Assembly: GCA_021029095.1 (NCBI GenBank)
Contig: JAJOHG010000029.1
Span: forward strand, 340,152-404,151
DNA: 64,000 nucleotides
Direction: 5' to 3'
Source: Phellopilus nigrolimitatus
Lineage: Eukaryota > Basidiomycota > Agaricomycetes > Hymenochaetales > Hymenochaetaceae
Shown here: positions 11,901 through 23,245 of the stretch, piece by piece
How positions within the stretch are numbered: the stretch's first letter is position 1
Layout of the letters: every line of letters starts with the position of its first letter
Notes under the pieces: model-generated
Told to the model about the DNA's origin: nothing
The model's input: only the letters and a program-made list of their open reading frames with translations
Database searches by the model: none
Translations under genes and position numbers: made by a program

Positions 11901-14320
11901 AAGGAAATTGGGATGGAGACTCACGAGTAATAAAAAAAGGGTGGAAGCGGCATGCTGGGATTTACGCTCACAGCGCTAGTGCCCTTGAGAGCGCGTGCGA
12001 AGACAGCGGCGGTTTGAGTAATGTTTAGCACGGCACGGGGTATGGACACCGTGTCTATGTCGTTTTGAATTGGATGGATGGAATTACAGTTGGGTGGACA
12101 GCGCGCATTGTGGATATAAACGGGGTTTTAGATGGCGGTGCGTGCTCGTAACGGACAACCCGACGGAAATCGCCTAGCTTGCAATCGAGCAGAGTGCCTC
12201 GCATATCTCCCTTCCACTTTTGTTGCATTTCCCTCCCTCCCGCATAACCCCTCCTTCTTCGCTTACATGCTCGTTCCTTCTCTCTTTGTCCTGCCCCGCT
12301 CTCCGCCAGGCCACCTGGCTCCCTTATTTTCCTCCTTCGTCTCCATTGCAATGCGCACCCCGTATCTTCCCCGGTGCTCAAGATGCTCTTCGCAGACAAT
12401 GGCTTCTCGCTCTCAACGGAGTGTTATGCAGTCTCGCGAATTCGACAGAAAGTACAAGCGAGGATGCGGGTCTACGCCAGTGCTGCGCTTGGTGCACGAA
12501 GCTCTGACTTTCGCGCCGTTGACTTCATTTTTCGTCGCTAACCGTTACAACCTCAACGACATGTATTAGTGAATGCAATACATTCCATTTTATTCGCCAC
12601 ATTATGATACTTGGGAGGGATATGAAGGACACGAAGAAATACAATGTATAAGCTTCGGTTTCAAGTGTGGGTGCGTAGGGTGAAAGAGTCGCGACTCGCG
12701 ACTGGGAAAAAAAAGAATGCAATAAATGCGAAGAAGAGAAAACAGGCCTGCTTGGCTCGGCATCGACCCTTGAGCTCACATCCTCTTTCAACGTCAGAGC
12801 GCAAGGAACCTGTGTCCCATTTTAACAATGCGTGTTAACTGTTAGGAAAAGCACGACGCTGCGGAGAGATCAGTTGGGGGAATACGAAGTGTGCGCTCGT
12901 GCACGTGATCGAGACTTGACCGATAAGGCCACGTGGCCTGGCCAGCGACCTCGACCCATCGCGACGCGCCAGCGGCAAGTTCGCCCTCTTCCGCGCTCAA
13001 CATCATTCGATACGAGAAGGAATGGAGATGGCCGGAATATGCAAAGGTTGAGCTGACGAGTCTGCGGTCTCGAATCTGTGAGTTTATCATTTGTCCCTTC
13101 CCTGGTCTCGCGCCCACTGTATCGTTCTCCAGCTACATAGATACTCGTAACAAAGCCTGCTCTAATTACCAACGACTGAATACATATGCCGAAGGCCCTT
13201 GTATTTCATTGCATGTGCGCGTTCCCGCGCGGGTGTCTTCCATGGAGGGGCGCCGTGTATGTGCAGCAGTTGGAACAGGCTATTGAACTCCTACGGCGTA
13301 TGTGCATTACAGTTGAATTTCCTCGCGCGAATGCCCTCTTTCAAACAGGGCCAACCTCTCATGAGTCTGAACGGTCCTTTGTCCATGAATCCCGGACGTG
13401 TTTGTTAGAAGTGTGCGTTTTCGATTACTACACTTAATTCGCCCTCTAAGACATGCGCTCTAGACTAGGTTTCGTTTACGATTGATTCTTTCTGAGGTGT
13501 GAGGATGCCCTGCGCGGAGTCTGCCGCTATGGCAAGATTATGGTTCGGGAAGTTTAGGTGCGCAGGGGGCATATTCTCATATCTTCTGCGTCATTGTCTC
13601 AATACAGTCCGCATCTGTAGCCTGTGCCTATGAGCAGCATCTCAAACTCCTTCATTGATTACGTTCGCCATGTACCCTACTGGTCGCGACTACACCTTTG
13701 ACCTTGGAGTGCTTATGTGGATGCTGCTCTTGCTCTGCGTCGGATCGTTGTGACGTTGTGAATTCCAGATCACCTAGTCCCCCTAAGTTCGCAGACATCC
13801 TCGACAAATGCAGCGCTCTCGGATTTACACGTGGACAGGACTACCACAGCGCTGGATATGTTTGACCCGAAATCACTGGGGACTGCCGTCCCGATGCTGC
13901 TCAATGCGCCACGCCGGAAAGACCGAGTGATATGTCCGCTAGACCATCGTTGGTCCGCCTAAAGTCTTCCATCTAGTCCGAAGACATCCACGTAGTCCGA
14001 AGACATCCACGGCAGAAACGGCCTCCATAAGGCATATGCTGATCAGCAAGTCACTCGCGGCTGCGAAGTTGGCTGAGCATCTGACCATGTTCCTCTCTTC
14101 GAAGTCCACGGGCGCTTCTGCGCGGGATCTGTTACCGCGTCTCTTGTCCTCATCGATTTTGTCAGCAAGTTCTAGATATGCCAGCTGACCTGTTGACCTG
14201 CGCTCGTATCAGTGAACACTGGAGGGAATCCGCGCATACGTTTTCCTACTGAGACGACAGAGTTCTGCGCCATTGGCGACAAGCCGCAGACGTACTCGCG
14301 CGGATCTTTCTTTGTACATC
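8914..14320. other. 5.4-kb gene-poor region
   Basis: No reading frame here shows a family motif or a consistent exon chain. Several overlapping frames on both strands at 9.36-9.77 kb reflect local GC richness rather than a gene. One 19-bp tandem duplication lies near 13.98 kb. No transposase, reverse transcriptase or terminal repeats were recognised. Old decayed sequence or non-coding RNA cannot be excluded. Confidence 0.45.
13974..14011. repeat. 19-bp tandem duplication, two copies
   Basis: The unit TAGTCCGAAGACATCCACG occurs twice without a spacer, at 13974-13992 and 13993-14011, about 310 bases before the SDR1 start codon. Replication slippage is the simplest origin. Confidence 0.85.
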
Positions 14321-15399
14321 ATGGCACAGCCAGATCCTCAGCTTGCCTCTCCACTCGCACCGATCGGCGTTGAAGCTGCACTCCGCTCTGCGTCCGACCC
14401 ATCTTTCACGCCACGCGCCACTTTACTCGAGAAGGAGTTCACCATCGCCGGCCGCGTCGCTGTTATCTCTGGTGGGAATCGGGGCCTCGGCCTCGAGATG
14501 GCTGAGGCACTCGCAGAGGCAGGCGCTATAGTGTACTGTCTCGACCTCCCAGCCTCTCCGGGCGAGTCATGGGAAGCGACGCGGGCTTACGTTTCGAAGC
14601 TCGGGCTTGCAGGAGGGGCGCGACTGGAATATGCGAGCGTGGATGTTACAGATCAGCAGGCTATCTGGGATGTTGTAGAGAAGATCGCAGAGAAAGAAGG
14701 ACGGATGGACGTGTGCGTCGCCGCGGCGGGAATCGCGATGGGCGGCAATGCGTGTCTCGATTATCCCGCAGCACAGTTCGAGAAGATCATTGGTGTGAAT
14801 CTGAACGGCGTGTTTTATACCGCTCAGGCGGCCGGGCGCCAAATGGTCAAATACAATCGACCGGGGAGCATCGTGCTGATCGCGTCGATGGCGGGGAGTG
14901 TCGCGCTTCCTGGCCACAGGAACGCTCCGTACGACGCGAGCAAGGCTGGTGTGATCCAGATGGCGCGGAACTTGGCGTGCGAGCTCGCTGTGAATGGAAT
15001 CAGAGTCAACACCATTTCGCCAGGGTACATTCCCACGACGTACGTGCTCCCGGTTCTCAACTGCTTTCATATTCTTATAGAACAATCTCGCGGCTCTTTG
15101 AAACGTTATATGCGAAATTTCATGCATCCGCGAAATTCATTTTGGAACGCTAAGAATGTCGAAGCCTTTTCTTGATTCAAATCCGCACCTCCGGACGGAG
15201 TGGGCTTCGCAGAATCCGCTTGGACGGCTTGGAAGGCCGGACGAGCTGCGTGGCGTCATCGCGTGGCTGGCGTCTGATGCGTCATCCTTCTGCACGGGGA
15301 GCGAGTACGTGTGCTTTCTTTGCTGTTAATTGTGTTCATGATAATTGACGACTTGTTTGTCTTAGCATTCTCATTTGCGGCGGGCAGACGGCTTGGTGA
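14321..15399 (+). CDS. SDR1: NAD(P)-dependent short-chain dehydrogenase, polyol/ketose-reductase-like
   Basis: Three exons fit in phase: 14321-15039, 15155-15304 and 15366-15399, giving 300 residues. The cofactor loop GGNRGLG sits near residues 51-57, the NAG-type motif appears as AAAG, and the catalytic set is the Ser of IASMAGS, Tyr204 and Lys208 (YDASK). The C-terminal part (LGRPDELRG ... ASSFCTGSD) is typical of fungal sorbose reductase, mannitol or arabinitol 2-dehydrogenase relatives, so the substrate is probably a ketose or polyol (inference). The ATG at 14321 gives a start matching the paralogue at 28213. A near-identical broken copy (SDR2) and a more distant intact one (SDR3) lie within 17 kb, and the phosphoketolase gene is convergent with it, 540 bases away. 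The first intron, 115 nt, is long for this window. Confidence 0.9.
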
Positions 15400-15939
15400 G
15401 CGTGCGTTTAAATTTAGTTTGACGGATGTGATTTCTCTTCGCAATGCCTTGCTACAGCGAGGTCAAACAAAATAAAACTGTAATGGCTCGATTGCATAAC
15501 AAGATATCTTGAGTGGCATGTACATGAGACATATATGATCGCAAGGACTGCTTGATTATAGTATGATATTTCGGGAGTGGGACAATCTGCAAACGTAGTT
15601 GAAGAGATGGCGAGCGGCTAGAATATGAGCGCAACAAGAGCCGTCCATTCAAGTACAGTCTTGAGTGATTTCCGAACATTATTATTCACTGCTGCCATAC
15701 AGACAGATCATATCCCTCTTCACTAACCACTCTCCTTCGTGGCGAGCCTCATCAGATTCTGCCTCCACTCGTAGCTTTCCATTGCAAAATGGGACAGACA
15801 TTTGTACATTGATTCGCAATTGCTAAAGTGCTCGTGGTAGATGCGCTAGAAGTACAGGCGTAACAGTGAAAAAAGAAATAGAAGAAAAGAAAACACAGCT
15901 TATTTTGTGATGGAGTAAGATGAATGGAAAAAGGGGTGA
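15400..15939. other. Convergent spacer between SDR1 and phosphoketolase
   Basis: Both flanking genes end here. The spacer is AT-richer than they are and holds no supported frame. It should contain the two 3' UTRs and poly(A) sites; no single signal stands out. Confidence 0.55.
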
Positions 15940-18900
15940 TTAGGAAAAGGTCGGAGTGTCGTAGGCGTCTGCATGATCTGCAAAAGTAAGACAAAAGGTC
16001 ATCAGCTGCCAGAATCAGAAAGACATTAGTGGCGGAACACGTACCCTGGCCGTGCTCGAGCGCATACTCAGTCGCCTTCCGCGCGCGGTGCATCAGCTCG
16101 CCTATCTTCATCTGCGCGTCGACCGCAACCCGTTCGTTCACCGCCGCGCCCGCGCGCACCACCGCCGCGGCGACATGGTAGCGCGACACACCGTTGGCGA
16201 GCATCATGCAGAACGGCGTCGTCGTCGTGCCCTCCTCGCTGTACCCCGCGATTTGCATGCGTGCCGTGCCCGGCCGCCCGAAGAGCAGGCTGCGCAGTTC
16301 TCCCGCGTACCCGTGGTAGTTGAAGTGCACCGCACGGTCAGCGGTGAAGAGCGCCACGAAATCCGCGTCCGTGAGCGCGTGCGGGTGCGAGCGCTCCGGC
16401 CCGAGGATCATAAGGTCCGTCACGTTTACGACGCGCATGCGCAGCGCAGGTACTTCCTTGCGCAGCAGCGCCGCCGCCGCAATCACCTCGAATGTGAGCT
16501 CGACGCCGATGCCAACAAGGACACTGGATACGCATAAGCTCTCTGGATGCAGAAACGGAATCGAAGAAAAGGGGACGTACACGTCTGGTTTCAGCCCGCC
16601 GTCCGTGCTCGCGAATTTCCAGACCGATGCGCCCGCGACACAGTGCGCATCCGCCTCCGCTGCGGAGAGCCAGACAGGTGTGGGTTGCTTCGATCCGACC
16701 ATGAGGTTGATGTAGTTGCGACTGCGCAGGCAGTGCGCGATGGTTGAGAGGAAGCAGTTTGCGTCCGGCGGGAGGTACACGCGCGCCAGGGTCGGCTTGA
16801 GGTTGAGCACCGCACCTATGAACGACGGATTTTGGTGCGAGAAGCCGTTGTGCTCCTGGCGCGCCCACGTCGACGTCTCGAGATAGTTGATCGAGCCGAC
16901 GTCCTTGCGCCACTTTGTCTCGTGGGCCTGTGCACATAGCAAACTAGTTGGCGACATTATTTGAGATTGAGATGGAAAAGAGCTCACTATCTTGACAAAC
17001 TTGCTATACTGCACCATCATCGTGTGCACAATGCCGAGGAAGGCTTCGTACGAAGGGAGGAGGGCGGTGCGGCCGGTGAGCGTGTAGCCCTGCATCATGC
17101 CCTGGCAGGTGTGCTCCGACAAAATCTCGATAACGCGTCCGCCGCCCGCGCGCGCAGCGACATCCCACTGGAAGTTGCGCCCGGTCGCTTCGAGGATTGC
17201 ATCGAGCTTGTTTGACTCGAGCTCATCTGGCGAGAAGATACGGAACGTATTTGGGTTTCTGCGAATGTCCGGTTAGTAAGAGAAACAGAAACGACGCGGC
17301 GCACGCACTCCTTGACGACATCCAACAAGAACTTTCCGACGGTTTTCATGCAGCTCTGCTGCGTGCCTTTCTCCACCTCGAACGACCCCCAGTTCGGCAG
17401 TTTCAACTTCGTCCAGGAGCCATTCGCCTCCTTCCGTAGGCCGAGCCGTTTGGAGGAATTTGGCACGACACGCAGCACGCTCTCAGCGACTGCACCAGTT
17501 CCGAGGTCAACGAGCTCGCCAATCCGATAGGAATCAAGCCAGTGCTGCAGCGTCTCGAGTTCCTCGGTGTCAGACTTGGCTTTGGGCAGCGGAACCTGGT
17601 GCGCGTGGAAGGATCCCTCGATGAACTCGCCGTGTGACGACTTGGGGCCGGACCATCCCTATCGACAAATTAACTGACAGTAATTATGATTAAAGTAAAG
17701 TAGAAGTTAAATAAGAAAGAGATCGGACTGAAGATCTCGAAAAGAATCATGGCTGGGCGTACGAACCTTTGGTGTGCGCAGGATAAGCACGGGCCATCGA
17801 GGTTTGACGATCGCCTGCCCCGCGCGAGCCGCACCCTGGATTTTCCTGATCTCCCTGAGAGCCCACTCGAACGACGCGGCCATGTCCTGGTCGATGCGTG
17901 CCAGGTCCTCGACGAAGCGCACTTGGTAGCCGTACCCGCTGTTCGCAATCCATCGATGTCAGAATGACAGGAGCTAGAAGAGCTGACGCACCTAAAGAGA
18001 GCGCACAGCTCGAGGTCATCCATGGTTCCGTATATCGTGCGCTCAGAGATCTTGAAACCATTGACGTGGACGATGGGGAGGACCGCGCCGCTCTCGGCGG
18101 GGTCGATGTATTTGTAGCCGTGCCATGCGCTATATAGACGAATTATTAGTATAACAATGCAGAAGGGAGACGGAGGGCGAGCGTACGTTGCGGTTGGCCC
18201 GGATTCGGCTTCGCCGTCGCCTACAACGCAGGCGACGACGAGGTCCGGATTGTCCATTACGGCGCCGAATGCGACGCTGAGTGCATAGCCGAGCTCGCCG
18301 CCTTCATGTATCGCACCGGGCGTCTCTGCATTGATATGGCTACAATTGCAAAAGCCAGGTGTATGTATAAAATCAGTAAGAGTGACGTTGACGAAGGTAG
18401 AACATACCTTGGGAAGCCGCCGGGCGCGGAGAATCTGGTGACGAAGCTGGCGAGGCCCGCTTTATTGCGTAAATATTCCGGGTAGAAGGAGGCCAGGGAG
18501 TCTTCGAGCCAGAGGCATGAGAGGATGCCAGGTGCACCGTGTCCTATTCGCGATTGACTGAGAATGAAAATGCAGGGGCAGAAATATGAGAACCTACCCG
18601 GGCCGACAACATAGAGTACGTCGATGTCGTGCTTTATCACGAGGCGGTTGAGATGGGCGTAGACAAGGACGAGGCCCGGGCAGGTGCCCCAGTGGCCGAG
18701 CAGACGCGGCTTGATGTCGTCGTGGGTTAGCTTGCGTTCGAGCAGCACATTATCCTTGAGGAAGATCATCGCTGCAGCAAGTAATTTTCATCAGCTGGCG
18801 AGTTGGGTATTTAGACAGGGAGCGCGCCTGCTGCGACGTAGTCTGCCGCCCTGCGAAACGACTTGATGTCGTCGACTTCTCCCGGGGAGAGCACATCGAG

Positions 18901-18990
18901 GTCGAGCTCGACTTTGAGCGCGCTGAGCGACGTCGGGAGGAGAGAGGCGTCGGGAGGTGGGTTCGGCTGCGATAGGAGCTGGGCGGGCAT
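15940..18990 (-). CDS. xpkA: Xylulose-5-phosphate/fructose-6-phosphate phosphoketolase
   Basis: Eleven exons on the minus strand fit in phase: 18990-18828, 18771-18598, 18543-18408, 18339-18187, 18129-17992, 17938-17767, 17658-17309, 17258-16988, 16927-16581, 16523-16045 and 15977-15940, giving 806 residues, the usual family size. Clear landmarks are [20 protein letters not shown], the thiamine-diphosphate motif [27 protein letters not shown], and in the C-terminal half [15 protein letters not shown] and [12 protein letters not shown]. The enzyme splits xylulose-5-phosphate or fructose-6-phosphate with phosphate to acetyl-phosphate plus a C3 or C4 sugar phosphate, in the cytosol. The first intron needs a GC donor to keep both phase and the conserved YVAAAMIFL join; no GT alternative works. 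No frame break was found. Three SDR genes and a regulator in the neighbourhood suggest a pentose/polyol theme. Confidence 0.94.
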
Positions 18991-21369
18991 TGTCGATGAG
19001 GCGATACTAGGAGAAGGAGGAGGGCCATTGTCGAACTTTTGTACAAGTACACTTTCTAGCAGTCGCGCTCGACGTCATGATGATGTTCAGCTTCAAACGC
19101 GACGCGTCGTGCACCAACTCTATTCGTGAGAAACAGTTACATAAGCCGGTCCACACGCAGGAAAGTGTCCATGTACATGTACATACTTCATTGGCTTCCT
19201 CGAGGAATATACGCTCTTCAACAAGACTGGTGCGCGTTTCGGATGAGTCCTAAGCTCGACACGCGGTGGGAAGATGAGCTTGCAAGACTGTGGCTTCGTA
19301 ATCAATCTGTGTGATCTCAAGCGGGTTAGGCGCGCAGTCCCGCCCGAGCTCGTACTTGTTGCTTCATGGGGCGCGACGAACCGAGATGTGCGGGAGTGCT
19401 CCAGGGAGCTATGCGGAGAGGGCGAGGATGAGGGCACGAGACATGTCGCGTGCGTGGGTGATGAAGCGAAAGAGAACAACGGGCGGAGGACGCGGATGAA
19501 GAGACGATTTGCGTGCTCCTCTTGGGCGCGCGCTTCGCTGGTTGGAAGAGATTGGGGCGAGTATGGGATGGCACCGGGAGAGGCCGGGCACATTCGTCTC
19601 TAGCCAGCTCCGCTCTACTGCCAGTCGTCAAACAATGTAGCAATCCTGGATACTCTACAGTGCGTCTCTCCATCTCTGCATGCGCCGTGCATATTGGCTT
19701 ACTCACGCAATATATATAACTTTTCAATCAAAGGCATGGATCATGCGCGCAGTTGGAAGAACTGACACAGAAGCATGACCCGAGCATCTGTACACGAATA
19801 CGACCGAAGTACTTGGACGTGGTGGGAGATATGGCAGAATTCCACGCTAGGTGAGGCTGCATGGTGTTCTCTGTCATGTTTCTGGTCGTTAAATTCTGAC
19901 AATTTGTGTTTCATAAACTTCTGGTGGGTGTACGTATTTCCTATACTTCTTCCGTCAGGCACTGTTAACTTCCTCAGAAAGAGCGCGGTCAGCCAAGCAT
20001 GCTTGCAGGCAGCCCCACTCGGACTCGCGGATGGCATGCATTAAATTCGCTCAAGTTGGCGCGCCTTGCGGAGCTCATATCAATCTTGGGCACATCGCTC
20101 GAGCGCTCCAAGGCGTTCTTCTCCATGTGCCTTGTCGCATGATCTCCTAGGGGCTCTACGAACCCTTAAGTTTTCCTTCCTATCAGAAAGGGCCTCGCAA
20201 AACTTTAAAATTTACTCTGCCTCCTTGAGTCTGCTATGACTGTGCGCTAGACTGCATTTCCAGGCCTCATGGTCTGTGAAGGTTTGTTGCGCCGTTTCGC
20301 TTTGAACCTTACCCGGCGTTTTTAGAAAACGCACTGCTACTTTTTGCTCCGCTTCCCTCGTCGTCATATTCGAGCCCATTTTTTTCCGCCTATTCGCTTC
20401 TCTTTAGTCCGACTCTGCGACGCAATTCCGCGGCCTGCACGATTAACGTCAGTACGATCTCCGCGATATCACGGTGCTCTTCCATTCGTTGCCTCGTTTT
20501 AGGCCCCGACGCATACGAAGGCAAGCGCGGCGAGTGGCGTCTTCGCGCTCGACTATTTAGAGAGCAGTTCCAACGATGACCTGAAGGCCGCGATGGACAG
20601 GCCCATCAACGGGTACGGTATTGCCGTTGTCAGGGCGCTGCGTTAGAAGCTCGACGCGGCGAACTGGGGAAATTTAAATAGATAGATAGGCCCTTACAAA
20701 ACCTACTTTTTGTTCCGCAAGCCTTTTTTTTTCTCCTTCCTGAAAGCTTCCCTTTGAAAGCGGTTTCGTCATGACCTGAATGAGCTTCGTATATTTCCCT
20801 TGAGCTGCATGTATGAGTATATACCCGTACTCCCGTGAACTCAATGAAACGTTTTTTGAACGCGATACCAACACTCAGAATTAACTCGATAAAGTGACAT
20901 CGAGATTCCAATTCAACGCAACAAGAAGTCCGTTTAGTTACATTATTAGTACAACTTGACACTAAGGGCGCTAAATGGAAGAGCTCCAATTATTCTATCC
21001 CTCGTTCTTCCCACTTCCAGAAAATTACGAAGGACCATCAGAACTCGTTATTTGTCAAGATTCAATTGAGCGCAAGTCACGGATTCTCGATCACCTTCTC
21101 CCGACTGACACCGCCCGGGGCGGGCGCGCACCCAAAACGACAATTGACGCCTTCTCCAACCGAATTGTAACTGTTCTGAATCTTCTAAGCCCCACGTAGT
21201 TCCGATTGACACTTTTTCCGATTGACACTTTTTCCGATTGACACTTCCTCAAGGCCACCCTCACATTTTCTCCATACGAGTTTTTCCTGCTTTTTCCATA
21301 TCACTTGTAAAGAATACTCGATACTCGCCTCCCCATTTTAACCACCAACCAAGACAGACTCTCCGAACG
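18991..21369. other. 2.4-kb intergenic region upstream of phosphoketolase
   Basis: No full gene is supported. An out-of-frame upstream ATG lies just before the phosphoketolase start (minus strand, near 19032). At about 20519-20646 (+) a 42-codon stretch ending in a stop reads like the C-terminus of a soluble protein, but no start, upstream exon or family was found. The end of the region carries a 16-bp tandem repeat in front of the gene at 21370. Confidence 0.45.
21202..21247. repeat. 16-bp tandem repeat, about 2.9 copies, in a promoter
   Basis: The unit CCGATTGACACTTTTT is present at 21202-21217 and 21218-21233, with a partial third copy from 21234. It ends about 120 bases before the ATG at 21370. 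It may be slippage DNA or repeated regulator sites; sequence alone does not decide. Confidence 0.8.
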
Positions 21370-22463
21370 ATGAGCGTCTCCGATTTTCAGATGAGTGCCC
21401 AAGAAAGAGCTGTTCGTGAGTGCGAGGAGCCTGAGGTGAGTTGACGCCGCTCTACCAGTCCACTGTCTGACTTCTCACCCGTATTACTGACTCGTTTACT
21501 GCCTCCCTTTCGTCTGCAGAAGAATGCTCGCGGCCATCCCATCAATGACGAAGAATTTTATTCCGTTGATACTGAAGCTCATGCGACATATCTTCTGGGA
21601 CTCAACGAGTCCTTTCTGACGAACTCGGGGCTCCTCGAAGCGGAGCTACCGCTCATATCCTCGCCAGCGAATCCGGCCTCAGAACCCAGTGTCGACGACT
21701 CCTATATGAGATCCTCCGTCAAGACGTTGCTGGTGGCGCACTCGCACGGAGACTCGGTCACCAAGCAATACACATTTATTAAGGAAAATGACATGAAGTT
21801 ATCGTGCTTAGACGTACTTGAGAACAGGACGGTCTTGGAGTACACGCCTGGCGCCGACGGGTTTGCACACAAGATTGTCGGCTTCGGCTTAGATAGTGCT
21901 TTATCCGAGGTGATCCTCGTCGTCCATTTGGCAGACGTATACGGAACCCGTACGTTACTATGCATTTCTTATTTTTGCTGTTCCGCATCTCGACAGCATG
22001 TTTATTCGTCATACAGAACATGTTGAAGTCCTGTGTATATCCACGACGGATTGGATCACCACCACGTTACTCAAGAAAGAGCTCCCAATCGAGAATGGCA
22101 GTATTGACATTCACTGGCCAGATAGAGTGCGCGTTTTTGCGAACGCTAGGAGCGCGTTGATTTTGCTGAGGGAAGATGTCATCCTCGTGGACTGGTTGGC
22201 CGGGCGAGTCGCAAGGCTGTTGATCGTAAGTATACGATCCACCTCTGTTGACACTTTTTGAATACGTTTCTTGTCAGCCCACTTCGGCCTCCATCAAGAG
22301 CATGAAGATCACGTACCTGCGTAATTTGCATTTTGTGACGTTCGACGACGAAGGCGACTATGTCGTCCCTGGTCCTTCAATATCCAAGATCTTCATTCCT
22401 CTCGAATCGCTGTGGATAGAAATGGCAAGGAGTACTTACGCCCAGCCTCGTTCACACATCTAG
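21370..22463 (+). CDS. Unrecognised 296-residue protein
   Basis: Four exons fit in phase with good splice sites: 21370-21435, 21520-21949, 22017-22225 and 22278-22463. No family was recognised. There is no signal peptide or membrane segment. The C-terminal two thirds alternate short hydrophobic strands with turns (VEVLCISTTDW, VRVFANARSALILL, LVDWLAGRVARLLI), a pattern that recalls beta-propeller segments of Agaricomycete F-box-type proteins; this is a weak inference. The chain is short for such a protein, so it could be a partial copy or a lineage-specific orphan. Intact phase across three introns argues that it is expressed. Three tandem 16-bp units stand in its promoter, and it converges on the second Zn2Cys6 gene. 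Confidence 0.7.
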
Positions 22464-23245
22464 GGAACGACAGGCCAACTCTTCATGACTGAATCATCGT
22501 CGGAAGTACCGTCAAAGCAGTAGACAAAGACAGTGTAGATTGGGGCGTAGCATAGCGCGGAGCACTGTTTTATTCGTGGTTCACTGCAATATTCCAGTTG
22601 AAATAATCTGAATAACAAAAGCACGAGCTCGTTTCTAGAACCAAGAATAAATATGTAGACTCATGATGCGAAACTGACAAAAACAAAATTGATGCAAACC
22701 TGAGAGACAGAGCGTGAACTGAAGTAATCCTGTTCCTTCTCCGACACAAAACCATGAGGGTTGCTCTTCGATCCAAGCATGCTACGTGAGCGTCGAGCGC
22801 GAAGAATTAGAATGGGGATAGCGCTGAAACAGCTCGATGCTTGAGAGCGCAGTTGCAATAACCGTCGCCAGTGCCACGTCGTCACCCGGACTTTGCCGTA
22901 AAGGCGGCGTTCAACTAAGCAGACATGCCAATTTGCTAATTTGGCAGTTCACAAAAAGCCTCGAAAATGCGCCGATGAGCGAGTCGGGAGCTCTTATTGT
23001 AGGTGCTGTAGCCGAGAACTGTGCGACCTGTGCTCCGTTTATCGTCAAGACTTCATTTAGGAAAGGATATCATAGAGTAATTCCAGCGAACTTAGGAGAT
23101 AATTGTGAGTCCTTATTCTAACAGCATCATCGTGAAAAGCATATTCTAACAACTTCTACGTTTATAGACTAACAAATATGTATTTTATATTGATTAAGAA
23201 AGCACGCAAAATCGAGGATATTTTAGCAGAATCCGGTATATGCCA
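22464..23245. other. Convergent spacer, no gene seen
   Basis: This spacer lies between the 3' ends of the orphan gene (+) and the second Zn2Cys6 gene (-). It contains only short frames with no motif or splice chain and is fairly AT-rich. Confidence 0.5.

Noticed and set aside
12132..12569. A 145-codon frame on the plus strand
   Set aside because: Pro/Ser/Leu-rich translation of a CT-rich stretch. No homologous pattern or splice structure.
16052..16937. Several 130-200 codon frames overlapping the phosphoketolase
   Set aside because: They lie in other frames of confirmed exons and carry no motif.
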